DNA from: JBBBNV01 sp037137075
Lineage (GTDB): Bacteria > Bacillota > Bacilli > Paenibacillales > NBRC-103111
Direction of reading: 5' to 3'
NCBI RefSeq assembly: GCF_037137075.1
Contig: NZ_JBBBNV010000015.1
Span: 51,120 to 115,119 of the forward strand
Length of the DNA: 64,000 nucleotides
Part shown: positions 33,727 to 42,461 of the stretch, in pieces
Numbering within the stretch: the stretch's first letter is position 1
Layout of the letters: the number at the start of each line of letters is the position of its first letter
The notes under the pieces: model-generated
Database searches by the model: none
What the model was told of the DNA's origin: nothing
Seen by the model: only the letters and a program-made list of their open reading frames with translations
Made by a program: the position numbers and the translations under genes

Positions 33727-33740
33727 AGGAGGTTTATCCC

Positions 33741-34646
33741 ATGCAACACGTTGTTTCCGAACTCCAGGCCGCGCATGTAGGAAAGCTGCTGTTTCAGGAG
33801 CCGTTAGCCGCTTATACGACCTGGAAAATCGGCGGTCCGGCAGACTGCCTCATCATTCCGGATAGTAAAGAAGCGCTTGCCGAGACGCTTCGTATCCTGT
33901 ATCGCCACGGGGTGCCATGGATTGCGATCGGCAGAGGGTCCAACATGCTCGTTTCCGACAAAGGCATTCGGGGGGCGGTCATTTTGCTCGGGCGTGCCTT
34001 TGAATACTTGAATTTCGACAACGAGCGGGTTATTGCCGGCGGAGCCTTAAGCTTCATTAAATTATCGGTGCTGGCCGGCAAGCAAGGACTGACCGGGCTG
34101 GAGTTCGCGGGAGGTATTCCGGGTTCAGTGGGAGGAGCCGTTTACATGAACGCGGGAGCGCACGGGTCGGATGTTTCGCGTATTCTCAAGCAGGCTGATA
34201 TTGTGCTGGAAACCGGGGAGTTGGTCACATGGACCGCGGAGGAGCTTGAATTTGCATACCGTCATTCCATCCTGCATTCGATAAAAGGCATTGTAACCGA
34301 AGCGGTTTTTGAATTGAGCAGCGGGAACCGTACGGAAATCGCGGCTGCGATGGCCTCGTACAAGGACCGCCGGATCAAGACGCAGCCGCTGCAAATGGCC
34401 TGCGCCGGCAGCACGTTCCGTAATCCCGAGGGGACGTATGCGGCGAAGCTTATCGAGGAAGCGGGACTAAAAGGATTGCGGGTCGGCGGCGCCGAAGTGT
34501 CGACGCAGCATGCCAATTTCATCGTGAACACCGGGCAAGCGACAGCCGCTGATGTGCTCACCCTTATGGATCAAATGCGCAGCAAGGTCCAGGAACTTTA
34601 CGGCGTGGATTTGATCCCCGAAGTATTGGTGGTGGGTGAGCCGTAA
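33741..34646 (+). CDS. murB: UDP-N-acetylenolpyruvoylglucosamine reductase (MurB)
   Basis: FAD and NADPH-dependent reduction of UDP-GlcNAc-enolpyruvate to UDP-MurNAc. The 301 residues have YTTWKIGGPADCLIIP, the FAD-binding IAIGRGSNMLVSDKG and GLEFAGGIPGSVGGAVYMNAGAHG, YRHSIL, and AGSTFRNPEG with the C-terminal LIEEAGLKGLRVGGAEVSTQHANFIVN. ATG 33741 follows AAGGAGG by 8 bases. Belongs to the dcw cluster just before murA. Confidence 0.97.
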   Translation: MQHVVSELQAAHVGKLLFQEPLAAYTTWKIGGPADCLIIPDSKEALAETLRILYRHGVPWIAIGRGSNMLVSDKGIRGAVILLGRAFEYLNFDNERVIAGGALSFIKLSVLAGKQGLTGLEFAGGIPGSVGGAVYMNAGAHGSDVSRILKQADIVLETGELVTWTAEELEFAYRHSILHSIKGIVTEAVFELSSGNRTEIAAAMASYKDRRIKTQPLQMACAGSTFRNPEGTYAAKLIEEAGLKGLRVGGAEVSTQHANFIVNTGQATAADVLTLMDQMRSKVQELYGVDLIPEVLVVGEP

Positions 34647-34661
34647 ATCGGAGGTGGAACT

Positions 34662-35936
34662 TTGGAGAAGTTGGTGATTGACGGCGGGAGACCACTGTCT
34701 GGAACCATCAGGATACATGGGGCCAAAAACGCGGCGCTGCCGATTCTGGCAGGCTCTCTGCTCGCCGGCGGCGTTCACAGACTGGAGAATGTGCCGAACT
34801 TGCTGGATATTGGGGTGATGCTGTGCATCTTGAAGGGGCTTGGCTGCCGTGCGGAACAGCAAGGGGAGACCGTAACGGTGGACACCACCACGCTTGCTTC
34901 GTCCCATGTGCCTGAAGATCTGATGAAACAAATGCGTTCCTCCGTTTTTCTAATGGGACCGCTCCTGGCCCGTTTCGGGTATGTCCAGGTGTATCAGCCG
35001 GGAGGCTGCGCCATCGGAGAACGCAAAATCGATCTTCATTTGCGCGGCTTGCAGGCGCTCGGGGCCGTCATTGAGGAAACGCCGGAAACGATTGTATGCC
35101 GGGCGGAGCAATTGAAGGGTGCCGACATTGTACTGGACTTTCCAAGCGTAGGGGCAACGGAAAACATTATGATGGCTGCCGTGCTGGCAAAGGGAACCAC
35201 GACGATAACGAACGCGGCCCGTGAACCGGAAATTCAGGATTTGCAGCATTTTTTGAACAAGATGGGGGCCCGCATTATTGGAGCCGGTACGGATACGATT
35301 ACGATTGAAGGCGTAACAGAGCTGAAGGCTTGCCATTACTCTATTATTCCTGACCGTATCGTTGCTGGAACGGTTATGGTTGCTGCCGCCGCTACCCGAG
35401 GCAGTGTTACCTTGCAAAACGTCTGCGCACCGCATCTGACGTCCGTCATGCATGTGCTGAAGCGGGCAGGTGTTCAAATGACGGTTTGCGGTGATATAAT
35501 AAACATAAGCTGCGCAGGACGGCCCAAAGCCGTAGAGCGTATTGTCACATCGCCATATCCTTCGTTTCCAACCGATTTGCAGGCTCAAATTATGGTGCTT
35601 CTGGCACTAGCTGACGGACTTAGTATAATGAAAGAAACTATTTTTGAAGGCCGGTTCAAGCACGTGGATGAGCTGGGGCGGATGGGTGCCGACATCCGGA
35701 CGGATATGAGCTCTGCCTTCATTCGCGGGGTGCCCCGTTTGTACGGAGCTGCAGTGGAAGCGACTGACCTGAGAGCCGGAGCAGCTCTTGTTATCGCCGG
35801 ACTTGCGGCAGGCGGCAGAACCGTCATTGAACAAATTCATCATATTGACCGCGGATACGATCATATTGAAACGATGTTTGCCCGGCTTGGCGGTCAAATC
35901 CAGCGCTTCTCGCCGGTGGAGCAAATCATTCCATAA
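34662..35936 (+). CDS. murA: UDP-GlcNAc 1-carboxyvinyltransferase (MurA)
   Basis: First committed step of peptidoglycan synthesis: transfers enolpyruvate from PEP to UDP-GlcNAc. The 424 residues have HGAKNAALPILAGSLL (lysine 22), RSSVFLMGPLLARFG and the catalytic cysteine in QPGGCAIGERKIDLH (Cys116, the fosfomycin target), then VGATENIMMAAV. The start is TTG at 34662 behind GGAGGTGG. In B. subtilis murAA is elsewhere; here it is between murB and divIB. Confidence 0.97.
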   Translation: MEKLVIDGGRPLSGTIRIHGAKNAALPILAGSLLAGGVHRLENVPNLLDIGVMLCILKGLGCRAEQQGETVTVDTTTLASSHVPEDLMKQMRSSVFLMGPLLARFGYVQVYQPGGCAIGERKIDLHLRGLQALGAVIEETPETIVCRAEQLKGADIVLDFPSVGATENIMMAAVLAKGTTTITNAAREPEIQDLQHFLNKMGARIIGAGTDTITIEGVTELKACHYSIIPDRIVAGTVMVAAAATRGSVTLQNVCAPHLTSVMHVLKRAGVQMTVCGDIINISCAGRPKAVERIVTSPYPSFPTDLQAQIMVLLALADGLSIMKETIFEGRFKHVDELGRMGADIRTDMSSAFIRGVPRLYGAAVEATDLRAGAALVIAGLAAGGRTVIEQIHHIDRGYDHIETMFARLGGQIQRFSPVEQIIP

Positions 35937-35956
35937 GATAACAAGCGGCCAAGCAG

Positions 35957-35988
35957 CCCCTTCATACGAAGGGGATGTAGGCTTTTTA
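35957..35988 (+). other. Small hairpin between murA and divIB
   Basis: CCCCTTC pairs with GAAGGGG around a 4-base loop; ATGTAGGCTTTTT follows about 7 bases later. It may act as a weak terminator or an mRNA stability element between the two genes. Confidence 0.4.
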
Positions 35989-36018
35989 ACGCATATATGC
36001 CTGAAGGTGGTGCCCGAT

Positions 36019-36777
36019 TTGTCTACAGCCTACGACAAGGTTCCTGCGCTAACGAAGCAAACGAAGACCAAATCACGCAGCAGCCGCAGGTTGCTCGTTT
36101 TTCTTTTGATGTTTTTTATTATTCTGCTTTTTGTGTTGTTCTTTCGATCTTCAATTAGTAGAATTGCTATTATTGAAGTTTCGGGCAACAGCGCGCTTAC
36201 GACCGACGAAATTGTACAAGCTTCGGGGGTCAAGGAGGGCGATCATTTTTTGGCTGTCCGCTCCACGGTTATTATGCAGCGGGTTAAAGCACTGCCAGCC
36301 GTAAAATCGGCCGAGGTGTCCAAGGATTTCCCTGGCCATATCCGCATTATCATCGAAGAGTTTCCGCGCGTGGCGTATCAGATTAGCCCGGAAGGCAAGA
36401 CTGAAGCGGTATTGTCCAGCGGATGGAGCTATCCGCTGGACAACTATGCGCCTATCGATAAGCCGATCATCAGCGGGTGGAATGAAGAAGACCCGTGGCG
36501 CAAGAAGCTGTGTGCGGCGCTGACGGCGCTGACCCCGGTGCAGCTTTCCTATATTTCGGAGATTCGGCCGGCGCCGACCAACTCGTATCCCGACAAAATC
36601 AAAATGTATGTTCGCGCCAACTATGAGGTGTATACAACCGTTACAAAGCTTCCCGATAAAATGAAAACACTGGATGATATCATCGAAGATTTAAAGAAGA
36701 AGCAAATTACTTCCGGAGTTCTGGAGCTGCTGGAGGTTGATGTCCACCGCTCTTTCGATCTTTTCTACCAAAAATAG
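36019..36777 (+). CDS. divIB: Cell division protein DivIB/FtsQ
   Basis: Bitopic divisome protein that works with FtsL and DivIC. Encodes 252 residues: basic cytoplasmic head, membrane span about 24-43, then a POTRA domain (IAIIEVSGNSALTTDEIVQASGV from about 49) and the FtsQ/DivIB beta domain with SKDFPGHIRIIIEEFPRVAY. Start TTG at 36019 has AAGGTGG 8 bases upstream; the frame is open into murA but no other site fits. A second TTG/GTG at 36010 is possible. Confidence 0.92.
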   Translation: MSTAYDKVPALTKQTKTKSRSSRRLLVFLLMFFIILLFVLFFRSSISRIAIIEVSGNSALTTDEIVQASGVKEGDHFLAVRSTVIMQRVKALPAVKSAEVSKDFPGHIRIIIEEFPRVAYQISPEGKTEAVLSSGWSYPLDNYAPIDKPIISGWNEEDPWRKKLCAALTALTPVQLSYISEIRPAPTNSYPDKIKMYVRANYEVYTTVTKLPDKMKTLDDIIEDLKKKQITSGVLELLEVDVHRSFDLFYQK

Positions 36778-36812
36778 TTAAAAAAGGTGATATTGCTTGC
36801 ATTATTGAGATT

Positions 36813-36841
36813 TTGGCAACTTTAAGCGAAAAACGTAAAAT
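36813..36841 (+). promoter_or_regulatory. Candidate sigma-A promoter of ftsAZ
   Basis: TTGGCA at 36813-36818 and TAAAAT at 36836-36841 with a 17-base spacer, each one base off consensus. Confidence 0.68.
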
Positions 36842-36916
36842 TAGACTACTCTTTCATATGAAGAAATGTTAGAATTGCACTTATGGTATGTTCTTTTGAA
36901 AATTTGCAATAAAAAA

Positions 36917-36945
36917 AGAGGGAAATTCATAGCGGTGTGGAATAT
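36917..36945 (+). promoter_or_regulatory. Candidate sigma-H promoter of ftsAZ
   Basis: AGAGGGAAA at 36917-36925 and GTGGAATAT at 36937-36945, 11 bases apart. The -10 element fits the sigma-H consensus RnnGAATww fully and the -35 element fits RnAGGAwww with one mismatch. B. subtilis ftsAZ also has a sigma-H promoter used at the onset of sporulation. Confidence 0.65.
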
Positions 36946-37007
36946 GTACATTGGTTCTTTTACAAAAGTCGTGGTTTATATTTCTAGTACGGGAGGTGCC
37001 CAGACGC

Positions 37008-38240
37008 TTGAGCAATAATGACACCATTGTCAGTTTGGACATCGGCACATCCAAAGTGCGGGCGATTATCGGAGAGGTAGGCAGTGGCGCGATACACATT
37101 GTGGGTGTCGGTTCGTCCGATTCGGAAGGTATTCGCAAAGGAGCAATTGTAGATATTGACCAAACCGTCCAGTCCATCAAAAGTGCCATCGACCATGCAG
37201 AACGGATGGTAGGCATTCAAATAGCCGAAGTGTTTGTAGGCATTTCAGGTAATCATATCGCGCTTCAATCCAGCCACGGCGTAGTGGCGGTTTCCAACGA
37301 GGATCGTGAAATCGGTGAAGAGGATATCGAGCGCGTCTTACAGGCGGCCAAGGTTATCGCTCTTCCGCCCGAGCGGGAAATTATCGGAGTCGTTCCAAAG
37401 CAATATGTAGTAGACGGCTTGGAAGGGATTCAGGACCCGCGCGGCATGATTGGCGTGCGGCTGGAAGTGGAAGCGACGATTATTACCGGTGCCAAAACGG
37501 CCATTCACAATTTGCTGCGCTGTGTGGAGCGGACCGGATTGAAAGTATCCGGCTTGGTGCTGATGTCTCTGGCGGCAGGCCAGCTGACGCTGTCGAAGGA
37601 TGAGAAGATGATTGGAACGGCGCTGGTCGATATCGGAGCAGGCGCAACGACAATTGCGGTCTACGACCAAGGAAATCTTGTGGCGACGTCCACACTGCCC
37701 ATTGGGGGCGAATTTATAACGAATGACATTTCAATCGGACTGAAAACCCAAGTGGAAATCGCCGAGAAGGTGAAGCTGAAGTACGGCTGTGCTGTGTTCA
37801 ATGATGCGGATGTAGATCAGGTGTTCAAAGTTCCGCGCATCGGTTCAAACGGTGATAAGGAATACAGTCAGCAGGATTTGTCCTCTATCATCGAGCCGCG
37901 TGTTCAAGAAATTTTTCAACTGGTTCGCGCTGAAGTGGCACGTCTGGGCTATCCTGAGGTTCCGGGGGGCTATGTGCTGACTGGAGGTACTGTATCGATG
38001 CCCGGCATGCTTATTATCGCCCAGGAAGAGCTGAATACGTCGGTACGCATTGCGGTTCCTGATTTCATCGGGGTGCGAGAGCCTGCTTACACGAGCGGGG
38101 TCGGAATCATACAGTATGTTTCCAGATTTGTGAAAACACGTGCGACAGGCACGGTTAAGAAAACAACCGTGAAGCAGCCGGTCAAGCAAAAGACAAACCT
38201 GGTGGAGCGTGTGAAAAACTGGTTCAGCGAATTTATTTAA
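37008..38240 (+). CDS. ftsA: Cell division protein FtsA
   Basis: Actin-like ATPase that tethers FtsZ to the membrane. Of 410 residues, the actin fold opens IVSLDIGTSKVRAIIGEVG, contains GLKVSGLVLMSLAAGQL and VDIGAGATTIAVYDQGNL, and GGYVLTGGTVSMPGM; the C-terminal VERVKNWFSEFI is the amphipathic membrane-targeting helix. Start TTG 37008 behind GGGAGGTG with 9 bases spacing; upstream ATG at 36951 lacks a site and lies at the promoter. Confidence 0.97.
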   Translation: MSNNDTIVSLDIGTSKVRAIIGEVGSGAIHIVGVGSSDSEGIRKGAIVDIDQTVQSIKSAIDHAERMVGIQIAEVFVGISGNHIALQSSHGVVAVSNEDREIGEEDIERVLQAAKVIALPPEREIIGVVPKQYVVDGLEGIQDPRGMIGVRLEVEATIITGAKTAIHNLLRCVERTGLKVSGLVLMSLAAGQLTLSKDEKMIGTALVDIGAGATTIAVYDQGNLVATSTLPIGGEFITNDISIGLKTQVEIAEKVKLKYGCAVFNDADVDQVFKVPRIGSNGDKEYSQQDLSSIIEPRVQEIFQLVRAEVARLGYPEVPGGYVLTGGTVSMPGMLIIAQEELNTSVRIAVPDFIGVREPAYTSGVGIIQYVSRFVKTRATGTVKKTTVKQPVKQKTNLVERVKNWFSEFI

Positions 38241-38356
38241 CATGAATTTCAGAATCATTGTATAAACGGATGCCGGCTGCTGTAGACAAGCAGGCCGTTC
38301 CGTTTATTGGCCGCACTTTTATCATCCGCATCATTTTGAGGGGAGCATGAAGGACT

Positions 38357-39484
38357 ATGTTTGAATTTGATTTGGATCTGGACCAGATGGCGAAGATCAA
38401 AGTCATCGGGGTTGGCGGCGGGGGAAGCAACGCTGTGAACCGGATGATCGAGAGTGGCGTAACGGGTGTTGAATTTATTACTGTGAATACGGACGCGCAA
38501 GCGCTCAATATGTCTAACTCGGAAACGAAGCTGAAGCTGGGCGAGAAGCTGACCCGTGGTCTTGGCGCGGGCGCTAACCCGGAAATCGGTAAGAAAGCAG
38601 CGGAAGAATCACGGGAGTCGATCATCAATGCGCTGAAGGGTTCGGATATGGTGTTCGTTACCGCTGGTATGGGCGGCGGCACAGGCACCGGAGCTGCTCC
38701 GGTGATTGCCGAGATTGCCAAAGAATGCGGCGCATTGACAGTAGGCGTCGTTACCCGGCCGTTTACCTTCGAAGGCCGGAAGCGCGCGCTGCAGGCCGAG
38801 CAGGGCATTGCCGCTCTGAAAGAAAAAGTAGATACGCTGATCATTATTCCGAACGATCGTTTGCTTGAAATCGTCGACAAGAAAACGCCGATGCTGGAAG
38901 CATTTATCCATGCGGATAACGTGCTCCGTCAAGGGGTACAGGGCATTTCCGACTTGATTCAGCGTCCGGGTCTGATTAACCTTGATTTTGCTGACGTCAA
39001 AACGATTATGACTGAACGCGGCTCGGCTCTGATGGGCATTGGCGTAGCCAAAGGAGAGAACCGCGCGGCCGAGGCTGCCAAACAGGCAATCATGAGTCCG
39101 CTCCTGGAAACGTCCATTGACGGTGCCCGCGGTATTTTGATGAACATTACCGGCGGTATTAACCTCAGCCTGTACGAAGTCAATGAGGCGGCCGATATCG
39201 TGATCTCGCATTCCGATCCGGAAGTGAATATGATTTTCGGAGCTATTATCGATGATACGTTTACCGATGAAATTATGGTGACCGTGATTGCGACCGGTTT
39301 CGAGCATAAGCCTGCGAGTGTTCCACAGCACCCGGGCCGCCGCCCAGGCGCTGCAGGGGGCACAGGGCAAGAACAAGGCGAGAGCCGTCAAAACGTGCGT
39401 CCGTTCGGGAGCCAGCCTTCTACGGACCAACTGGATATTCCGACCTTTCTGCGTAACCGCGGCCGGAATCTTTCTGACAAATAA
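38357..39484 (+). CDS. ftsZ: Cell division protein FtsZ
   Basis: Tubulin-like GTPase forming the division ring. Of 375 residues, GTP-binding parts are VIGVGGGGSNAVNRM, the tubulin signature GGGTGTG at 106-112 and the T7 loop with NLDFADVKTIM. After a flexible linker (RRPGAAGGTGQEQG) the C-terminal peptide DQLDIPTFLRNR binds FtsA, SepF and other partners. ATG 38357 follows AAGGA. The 116 bases after ftsA hold a GGCTGCT/AGCAGGCC inverted repeat but no promoter I can support, so it is transcribed with ftsA. Confidence 0.98.
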   Translation: MFEFDLDLDQMAKIKVIGVGGGGSNAVNRMIESGVTGVEFITVNTDAQALNMSNSETKLKLGEKLTRGLGAGANPEIGKKAAEESRESIINALKGSDMVFVTAGMGGGTGTGAAPVIAEIAKECGALTVGVVTRPFTFEGRKRALQAEQGIAALKEKVDTLIIIPNDRLLEIVDKKTPMLEAFIHADNVLRQGVQGISDLIQRPGLINLDFADVKTIMTERGSALMGIGVAKGENRAAEAAKQAIMSPLLETSIDGARGILMNITGGINLSLYEVNEAADIVISHSDPEVNMIFGAIIDDTFTDEIMVTVIATGFEHKPASVPQHPGRRPGAAGGTGQEQGESRQNVRPFGSQPSTDQLDIPTFLRNRGRNLSDK

Positions 39485-39515
39485 TCTAGTAACTAGCCTG
39501 CAATCTTGCAGCAGG

Positions 39516-39564
39516 GAAAGAGCCTTTCCTTTTGTCCTTTGGGACGAAATGGAAGGCTCTTTTT
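39516..39564 (+). terminator. Terminator after ftsZ
   Basis: AAAGAGCCTTTCC pairs with GGAAGGCTCTTT, with an inner TCC/GGA pair, followed by TTTTT. It ends the dcw transcript before the spoIIG promoter. Confidence 0.9.
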
Positions 39565-39575
39565 GTGTTGGCCGG

Positions 39576-39642
39576 GATGACAAAAAAACAGAGAAATTCG
39601 TGACAAGGTTTGACAGACTTCTATTAGAGCATGGGCTATACT
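39576..39642 (+). promoter_or_regulatory. spoIIG promoter with candidate Spo0A boxes
   Basis: TTGACA at 39610-39615 and TATACT at 39637-39642 are separated by 21 bases, far more than normal, as in B. subtilis spoIIG, which has an over-long spacer of 22 and needs phosphorylated Spo0A. TGACA repeats at 39601 and 39611 are one helical turn apart and part of CGTGACA and TTTGACA, both close to the reverse complement of the Spo0A box TGTCGAA; a third TGACA lies at 39578. Confidence 0.72.
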
Positions 39643-39704
39643 GATTTCGTCCGGCGGATGACCGATAACCCGCATCGTGCAAGCCATTAAGAGAGGGGGA
39701 GCAG

Positions 39705-40622
39705 ATGGTCGTTTATGCTGATCTGGTCTTCCTCGCCAATACGCTGATGGACGGCCTGCTGCTATATATGACGGCCCGTGCACGCAAGCTGCGGTGTCCG
39801 TGGTGGAGGCTGGCCGTAACTTCAGCGGTAGGCGGCGCTTATACTGTGCTGCTGTTTTACCCCATGTTAAGTTTTATGTTCAGTATGGCGGCAAAATGCA
39901 TGGTTTCGGCGCTGCTCATTTGGATGGCTTTTGGCTTTGGTGGACTGCGTAACTACGTAAGCAATATAGGCATGTTCTTCCTAATCAGCTTTGCGGCTGC
40001 GGGGGGCCTATTTGCCATCCATTATTTTTATCAGCCGGCGGATGTGATTTTGTCCAGCATTTGGTTTCCGCAGGAAGGCGATGGAGGCCAGCCGCTTCGC
40101 GTGGGATTTTTGGTAACGGCTATAGCTTTTCCTTTGATGCTGTGGCTGTTCAAAATGGTGCTTGGCGGAGCACGCCGGCGGGAGCAGTTGACCAGCTGCC
40201 TGGCCGATGTGGAGGTTCGGGTAGAAGGCAGTGTGTATCATTGTAAAGGTCTGATTGATACAGGAAATCAGCTGTATGATCCGTTGACCCGTACGCCGGT
40301 TATGGTTATGGAGACGGTGATATGGCAGGAGGTTTTGCCCGCATCCTGGGTGGAGCGCATCCGGGGCGGGCGTGTGGAGGAGCTAGTCAGCGGGCTGGAG
40401 CAGGAGGAGTTTATTTGGCAGGATCGGCTTCGTTTCGTCCCTTACCGGGGGGTGAACCGGGATACCCGGTTTATGCTGGCGATTAAGCCGGATCAGGTTG
40501 TCATTCGTCATGAGGAGCGTACGATAGAAGCCGCTAAGGTGTTAGTGGCGCTGGATGCGGGAAAGCTTTGCGGAGATGGCTCCTACCAAGCCATTGTTCA
40601 CCCCATGCTGATGAGCGGGTAA
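39705..40622 (+). CDS. spoIIGA: Sigma-E processing peptidase SpoIIGA
   Basis: Aspartic protease that cleaves pro-sigma-E in the mother cell on a signal from SpoIIR. Of 305 residues, five membrane spans occupy the first 155 (about 5-22, 33-52, 56-75, 86-106 and 133-154) and the C-terminal domain has the catalytic GLIDTGNQLYDP with Asp185. ATG 39705 follows GAGAGGGGGAGC. It is directly upstream of sigE, as in the spoIIG operon of B. subtilis. Confidence 0.96.
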   Translation: MVVYADLVFLANTLMDGLLLYMTARARKLRCPWWRLAVTSAVGGAYTVLLFYPMLSFMFSMAAKCMVSALLIWMAFGFGGLRNYVSNIGMFFLISFAAAGGLFAIHYFYQPADVILSSIWFPQEGDGGQPLRVGFLVTAIAFPLMLWLFKMVLGGARRREQLTSCLADVEVRVEGSVYHCKGLIDTGNQLYDPLTRTPVMVMETVIWQEVLPASWVERIRGGRVEELVSGLEQEEFIWQDRLRFVPYRGVNRDTRFMLAIKPDQVVIRHEERTIEAAKVLVALDAGKLCGDGSYQAIVHPMLMSG

Positions 40623-40701
40623 GACATTGCCGCAGGAAAGCATGCACAGAATTTGCACCGAAATGAGTAGACAATAAAACCGCTGGGAGGAGAATCAAGA
40701 C

Positions 40702-41424
40702 ATGATCATGAAATGGAGGCTGCAGCTGCAGCTTGGATTATACCGGTTCTTGTTTCTTCTGGGTTTGAAAAGTGAAGAAATTTACTACATTGGCGGCAGT
40801 GAGGCGCTGCCTCCCCCTCTCACACGGGAAGAGGAAGAGTACCTGCTGGAGAAGCTTCCCACAGGTGACAGCGCGATTCGTTCGGTGCTGATTGAACGAA
40901 ATCTTCGCCTGGTTGTATACATCGCCCGTAAATTTGAAAACACAGGGATTCACATTGAGGACCTTGTTTCCATCGGAGCAATTGGCCTCATTAAAGCAGT
41001 CAACACCTTCGATCCGGAGAAAAAAATAAAGCTGGCCACTTATGCCTCGCGCTGCATTGAGAACGAAATTCTGATGTACCTGCGGCGCAATAACAAAATT
41101 CGGACCGAGGTGTCCTTCGATGAGCCGCTTAACATTGATTGGGACGGCAACGAGCTGCTGCTTTCGGATGTGCTCGGCACAGAGAATGATACCATTTACC
41201 GCAATATAGAGGAGCAGGTGGACCGCAAGCTGCTTCATAAAGCATTGGATAAGCTGTCGGAGCGGGAGCGTATTATTATGGAGCTCCGGTTCGGGCTGCA
41301 GGATGGGGAAGAGAAAACACAAAAGGACGTGGCTGACTTGCTGGGCATCTCGCAGTCGTATATTTCGCGGCTGGAGAAGCGGATAATAAAACGCTTACGA
41401 AAAGAATTTAACAAAATGGTGTGA
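40702..41424 (+). CDS. sigE: Sporulation sigma factor sigma-E (pro-form)
   Basis: Mother-cell sigma factor made as an inactive precursor. Of 240 residues, the first about 30 form the pro-sequence (hydrophobic and amphipathic), with the cleavage region near SEEIYYIGGSEALPPPL. Region 2 (NLRLVVYIARKFE, DLVSIGAIGLIKAVNTFD, KLATYASRCIENEILMYLRRN) and region 4 (LSERERIIMELRFGL, DVADLLGISQSYISRLEKRI) are complete. Two close starts (40702 and 40708) exist behind GGGAGGAG. Partner gene spoIIGA lies 79 bases upstream. Confidence 0.97.
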   Translation: MIMKWRLQLQLGLYRFLFLLGLKSEEIYYIGGSEALPPPLTREEEEYLLEKLPTGDSAIRSVLIERNLRLVVYIARKFENTGIHIEDLVSIGAIGLIKAVNTFDPEKKIKLATYASRCIENEILMYLRRNNKIRTEVSFDEPLNIDWDGNELLLSDVLGTENDTIYRNIEEQVDRKLLHKALDKLSERERIIMELRFGLQDGEEKTQKDVADLLGISQSYISRLEKRIIKRLRKEFNKMV

Positions 41425-41500
41425 TCGTTCAAAGCCGTACCGGGTGCGGTTTACAAAGCATGATAGCGCATTATCGCGTAGGCGTGCGGCTGGAAGCGGC

Positions 41501-41528
41501 GCATAAAAAACAGGTCCAAGGGGATAAT
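41501..41528 (+). promoter_or_regulatory. Candidate sigma-F promoter of sigG
   Basis: GCATA at 41501-41505 and GGGGATAAT at 41520-41528 with 14 bases between. The -10 matches the sigma-F consensus GGnnAnAnT completely; the spacer is about one base shorter than usual. In B. subtilis sigG (spoIIIG) is under sigma-F in the forespore. Confidence 0.65.
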
Positions 41529-41562
41529 TAACATTAATGTTTCTCCTTGGGAGGTAGTCGCG

Positions 41563-42345
41563 TTGACCCGAAATAAAGTGGAGATCTGTGGAGTAGATAC
41601 CGCGAAATTGCCTGTTCTCACCAATGCCGAGATGCGCGAATTGTTCGTGCAGCTTCAGACGCAGGGGGAGCGGGCGGCAAGAGAGAAATTGGTAAACGGC
41701 AACTTGAGACTGGTGCTCAGTGTCATTCAGCGCTTCAACAACCGGGGCGAATTCGTCGACGATTTGTTCCAGGTCGGCTGTATCGGTTTGATGAAGGCCA
41801 TTGATAATTTTGATCTAAGTCAGAATGTCAAATTCTCGACGTATGCGGTGCCGATGATTATCGGAGAAATACGCCGTTATCTGCGGGACAACAACCCGAT
41901 TCGGGTGTCGCGCTCCTTGCGGGATATCGCTTATAAAGCGCTGCAGGTTCGGGATTCCTTGACCGGGAGCAACTCCCGGGAGCCGACGATTTATGAAATT
42001 TCCGAAGCGCTTAATGTACCCAAGGAAGATGTTGTATTTGCGCTTGATGCGATTCAGGATCCGGTTTCATTGTTTGAACCTATCTATCATGATGGGGGAG
42101 ACCCGATTTATGTGATGGATCAAATCAGTGATGAGCGCAACAAGGACGTCTCCTGGATTGAGGGGATCGCCCTCCGGGAGGCGATGCGGAAGCTGGGGGA
42201 CCGGGAGAAAATGATTTTATCGATGCGCTTCTTTGATGGGAAAACCCAGATGGAAGTTGCTGATGAAATCGGCATCTCGCAGGCGCAGGTGTCCCGTCTG
42301 GAGAAGTCCGCCATTTCGCAAATGCAAAAGCACGTCAAAAATTAA
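41563..42345 (+). CDS. sigG: Sporulation sigma factor sigma-G
   Basis: Late forespore sigma factor. The 260 residues open with TRNKVEICGVDTAKLPVL, typical of sigma-G, which separates it from sigma-F. Region 2 NLRLVLSVIQRF, DLFQVGCIGLMKAIDNFD and STYAVPMIIGEIRRYLRDN, and region 4 ALREAMRKLGDREKMILSMRFF with EVADEIGISQAQVSRLEK, are intact. The start is TTG at 41563 behind GGGAGGT. The low-efficiency start may help keep early levels low (inference). Confidence 0.97.
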   Translation: MTRNKVEICGVDTAKLPVLTNAEMRELFVQLQTQGERAAREKLVNGNLRLVLSVIQRFNNRGEFVDDLFQVGCIGLMKAIDNFDLSQNVKFSTYAVPMIIGEIRRYLRDNNPIRVSRSLRDIAYKALQVRDSLTGSNSREPTIYEISEALNVPKEDVVFALDAIQDPVSLFEPIYHDGGDPIYVMDQISDERNKDVSWIEGIALREAMRKLGDREKMILSMRFFDGKTQMEVADEIGISQAQVSRLEKSAISQMQKHVKN

Positions 42346-42362
42346 GGATTTCCGTTTGAAGC

Positions 42363-42397
42363 GACGCTTCCTCTGCCGGAGGGAGCGTTTCTTTTTT
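42363..42397 (+). terminator. Terminator after sigG
   Basis: ACGCTTCCTC pairs with GAGGGAGCGT around TGCCG with one T-G pair, followed by TTCTTTTTT. Confidence 0.85.
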
Positions 42398-42461
42398 GAT
42401 GGGGGCAGGACATTTTCCCCACTCCAAACATATACTGTACTAGCAAAGGAGTGGACGGCTG

